From Leptolyngbya sp. BL0902 (GTDB lineage: Bacteria > Cyanobacteriota > Cyanobacteriia > Phormidesmidales > Phormidesmidaceae), in assembly GCF_016403105.1 (NCBI RefSeq), contig NZ_CP046155.1, forward strand, positions 620,001 through 684,000: a stretch of 64,000 nt of DNA. The letters are read 5' to 3'. The position numbers and the translations under genes were made by a program. This document shows positions 62,767 through 64,000 of the stretch, piece by piece (the stretch's first letter is position 1; each line of letters begins with the position of its first letter). Below the pieces are notes generated by a model, which searched no databases, was not told where the DNA came from, and saw nothing but the letters and a program-made list of their open reading frames with translations.

Positions 62767-64000
62767 GGGTGATCCTGGGCAAGGGCTAAAACGATGTCGG
62801 CGAGACGGGCGGCGGCTCCGGCGGGGCCACGGACGGCCCGGAGGTTTTCCCGGATGGCCGCTAGGGTGTGGGGCTGGGTGAGGTAGCCCACGGCCTGGTC
62901 GGCAACGGCTTGGGGGCGGAGGGGGCCGATCAGTTCTGGCACAATTTCCGCCTTGGCCCACAGGTTGGGCCACGCAAACAGGCGACCTTCTTTATAAATT
63001 TGCCGCAAAATCACGGTGTTGATGCCCTTCGCAAAGGCATCCCCCACCAGGGGCAGGTTGGCCAACAGACCCGGAATGCCGTCCCACGCCTTCATCACCG
63101 AGAGCTTTTGGGTGGGCAGCAGCACCATCATCGGCACGCCCAAGGCCCCTAGTTCGGCGGTGTTGGCCCCCACGGTGGTAATGCACAACTGAAACTGGCT
63201 CATCACCTCATAGGCGGGGTGCGGCTGCCACAACATCACCTCCAGCCCGTTGGCATTGCGAAGCACAGGCAACCGATCCGGCGCAACCACTAACTCAGCG
63301 GTAGTGCAGCCCTCGAATAACTGGGTATCTGGATTTTGGTGGGCATCGGCAAACTGGGCTAGGGTTTCGAGGGGCAGCAGCGGGGCCACAGGAATCACAA
63401 ACCGCGCCTGGGGATATTGGCGGCGGATGGCCTCGGCGGTGGCTAGGCAGAAGGGCAGGCCCACGCTCAGTTTGTTGGCCTTAGAACCGGGCATGATGCC
63501 CACCAGCACCTCGTCGGGCTGGAGGTTGAGGGTGTCGCGCAGGTTGGCCAAGCCTGCCGTGGATGGGGCCACATCGGCCATCAGGTCGCCAATCACCTGG
63601 CACTTATGCCGAAACGGGGCCGGAGCCGCCTCCACAATGTTCGGCGTCATACAAGCGATGCCATCCACCCAGCGATGCCAGCGGGCCTCCCATTCGGCAT
63701 AGATCACCGTGCGGTAGCCCAGGCGTCGGCCCAAAATCACCGGATAGACTTGATCGCCACCTAGAAACAGGACAACACCCTGGGGCCGCCAGTCCCAGTT
63801 TTCAGCGGTTTTGCCCGCCAGCAAAAACGGGAAAAAGTGCGCCGCCCCCTGCACCCGATCCACCCCTGGAATCTGCGCCGCCATCGCCGCCTCGCGCCCG
63901 GAGGCATTGGTACAAGGGGACAGCACCACAGAAATACGCAGCAGGTCGGGATCGTCCACCCTCGCCCGTAACGCCTGCACCACAGGCCGCACCCAGGTCG
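62763..64000 (-). CDS. LpxB-related glycosyltransferase-like protein (N-terminus outside window)
   Basis: The frame runs off the right window edge. At least 411 residues are visible. The sequence contains the glycosyltransferase-like steps LFLGGDQVYPVILGRRLGYR, then GIMPGSKANKLSVGLPF, and TTVGANTAELGALGVPM, which resemble lipid-A-disaccharide synthase (LpxB, GT19) and its relatives. The true start lies beyond 64000. Coupled by a four-base overlap to the CPBP gene downstream. Role in lipid A or in another glycolipid cannot be decided. A GTG at 63992 is internal and not the start. Confidence 0.6.
   Translation of the reverse strand, partial: TWVRPVVQALRARVDDPDLLRISVVLSPCTNASGREAAMAAQIPGVDRVQGAAHFFPFLLAGKTAENWDWRPQGVVLFLGGDQVYPVILGRRLGYRTVIYAEWEARWHRWVDGIACMTPNIVEAAPAPFRHKCQVIGDLMADVAPSTAGLANLRDTLNLQPDEVLVGIMPGSKANKLSVGLPFCLATAEAIRRQYPQARFVIPVAPLLPLETLAQFADAHQNPDTQLFEGCTTAELVVAPDRLPVLRNANGLEVMLWQPHPAYEVMSQFQLCITTVGANTAELGALGVPMMVLLPTQKLSVMKAWDGIPGLLANLPLVGDAFAKGINTVILRQIYKEGRLFAWPNLWAKAEIVPELIGPLRPQAVADQAVGYLTQPHTLAAIRENLRAVRGPAGAAARLADIVLALAQDHP

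Noticed and set aside
62767-62973. 69-residue N-terminal extension of the CPBP fusion
   Set aside because: It overlaps the upstream LpxB-like gene and is Pro/Arg-rich shadow sequence; the ATG at 62766 gives an ATGA overlap.

Overview
The window comes from the chromosome of a GC-rich beta-cyanobacterium. The markers are the magnesium-chelatase subunit ChlH, a CcmK carboxysome shell protein, the division protein Ftn2/ARC6, an intact flv4-(PsiE-like)-flv2 flavodiiron operon, CGLD27 (DUF1230), and several families found almost only in cyanobacteria (DUF3038, DUF4335, an Npun_R1517-like protein). Small dispersed repeats and two insertion sequences suggest a filamentous, Leptolyngbya/Nodosilinea-like genome, but the genus cannot be fixed from this sequence. 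Most genes are housekeeping or photosynthetic and stand alone or in pairs, as is usual in cyanobacteria.

Layout. 1-4.5 kb (minus): secF (cut by the window edge), secD, pdhB and pdhA, for protein export and pyruvate dehydrogenase E1. 4.9-13.1 kb (plus): ftn2, a DUF3038/DUF4335 overlapping pair, an OmpA-domain envelope protein, fmt and a YhhQ-type queuosine-precursor transporter. 13.3-14.7 kb: tRNA-Glu(UUC) with a near-consensus promoter and a hairpin behind it, the small Npun_R1517-like gene, and a 730-bp gene-free stretch with nested hairpins. 14.7-20.6 kb (minus): two paralogous O-antigen ligase/TPR membrane proteins separated by an FMN reductase. 20.8-23.9 kb (plus): pstS followed by two proline-rich TonB-like proteins. 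24-31.2 kb (minus): an orphan hypothetical, an SF2 helicase with a zinc ribbon, a small anchored protein and chlH. 31.6-36.4 kb: a heptad-repeat coiled-coil protein and the flv4 operon. 36.9-47.3 kb: an ABC-F ATPase, a DUF6671-like protein, lgt, a purine permease, asparaginase, CGLD27, a lone ccmK, hisC and metK. 47.4-48.6 kb: an IS630 element between GC-rich hairpin repeats. 48.7-56.8 kb: a HAD phosphatase, an SH3-like secreted protein, a metallophosphoesterase, an FAD-oxidoreductase/SLH fusion, a class III dioxygenase, larE and glucokinase. 56.8-58.2 kb: an IS4-like element with a perfect 9-bp target duplication. 58.3-64 kb: a 54-residue ORF with a strong ribosome binding site, DNA photolyase, a secreted-domain/CPBP membrane protein, and an LpxB-related glycosyltransferase cut by the window edge.

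Functional themes. Chlorophyll synthesis (chlH, and tRNA-Glu as a C5-pathway substrate), photoprotective oxygen reduction (flv4/flv2) and CO2 fixation (ccmK) represent photosynthesis. Envelope biogenesis recurs: secDF, lgt, OmpA domain, Wzy-like pair, TonB-like pair, SLH fusion and LpxB-like protein. The least explained signals are short tandem duplications of 11-21 bp that sit on or just after stop codons of at least six unrelated genes, the PstS plus TonB-like cluster, the twin Wzy-TPR locus, and the FAD-SLH and CPBP fusions. I found no CRISPR array, no prophage and no clear previously undescribed multi-gene defence system.
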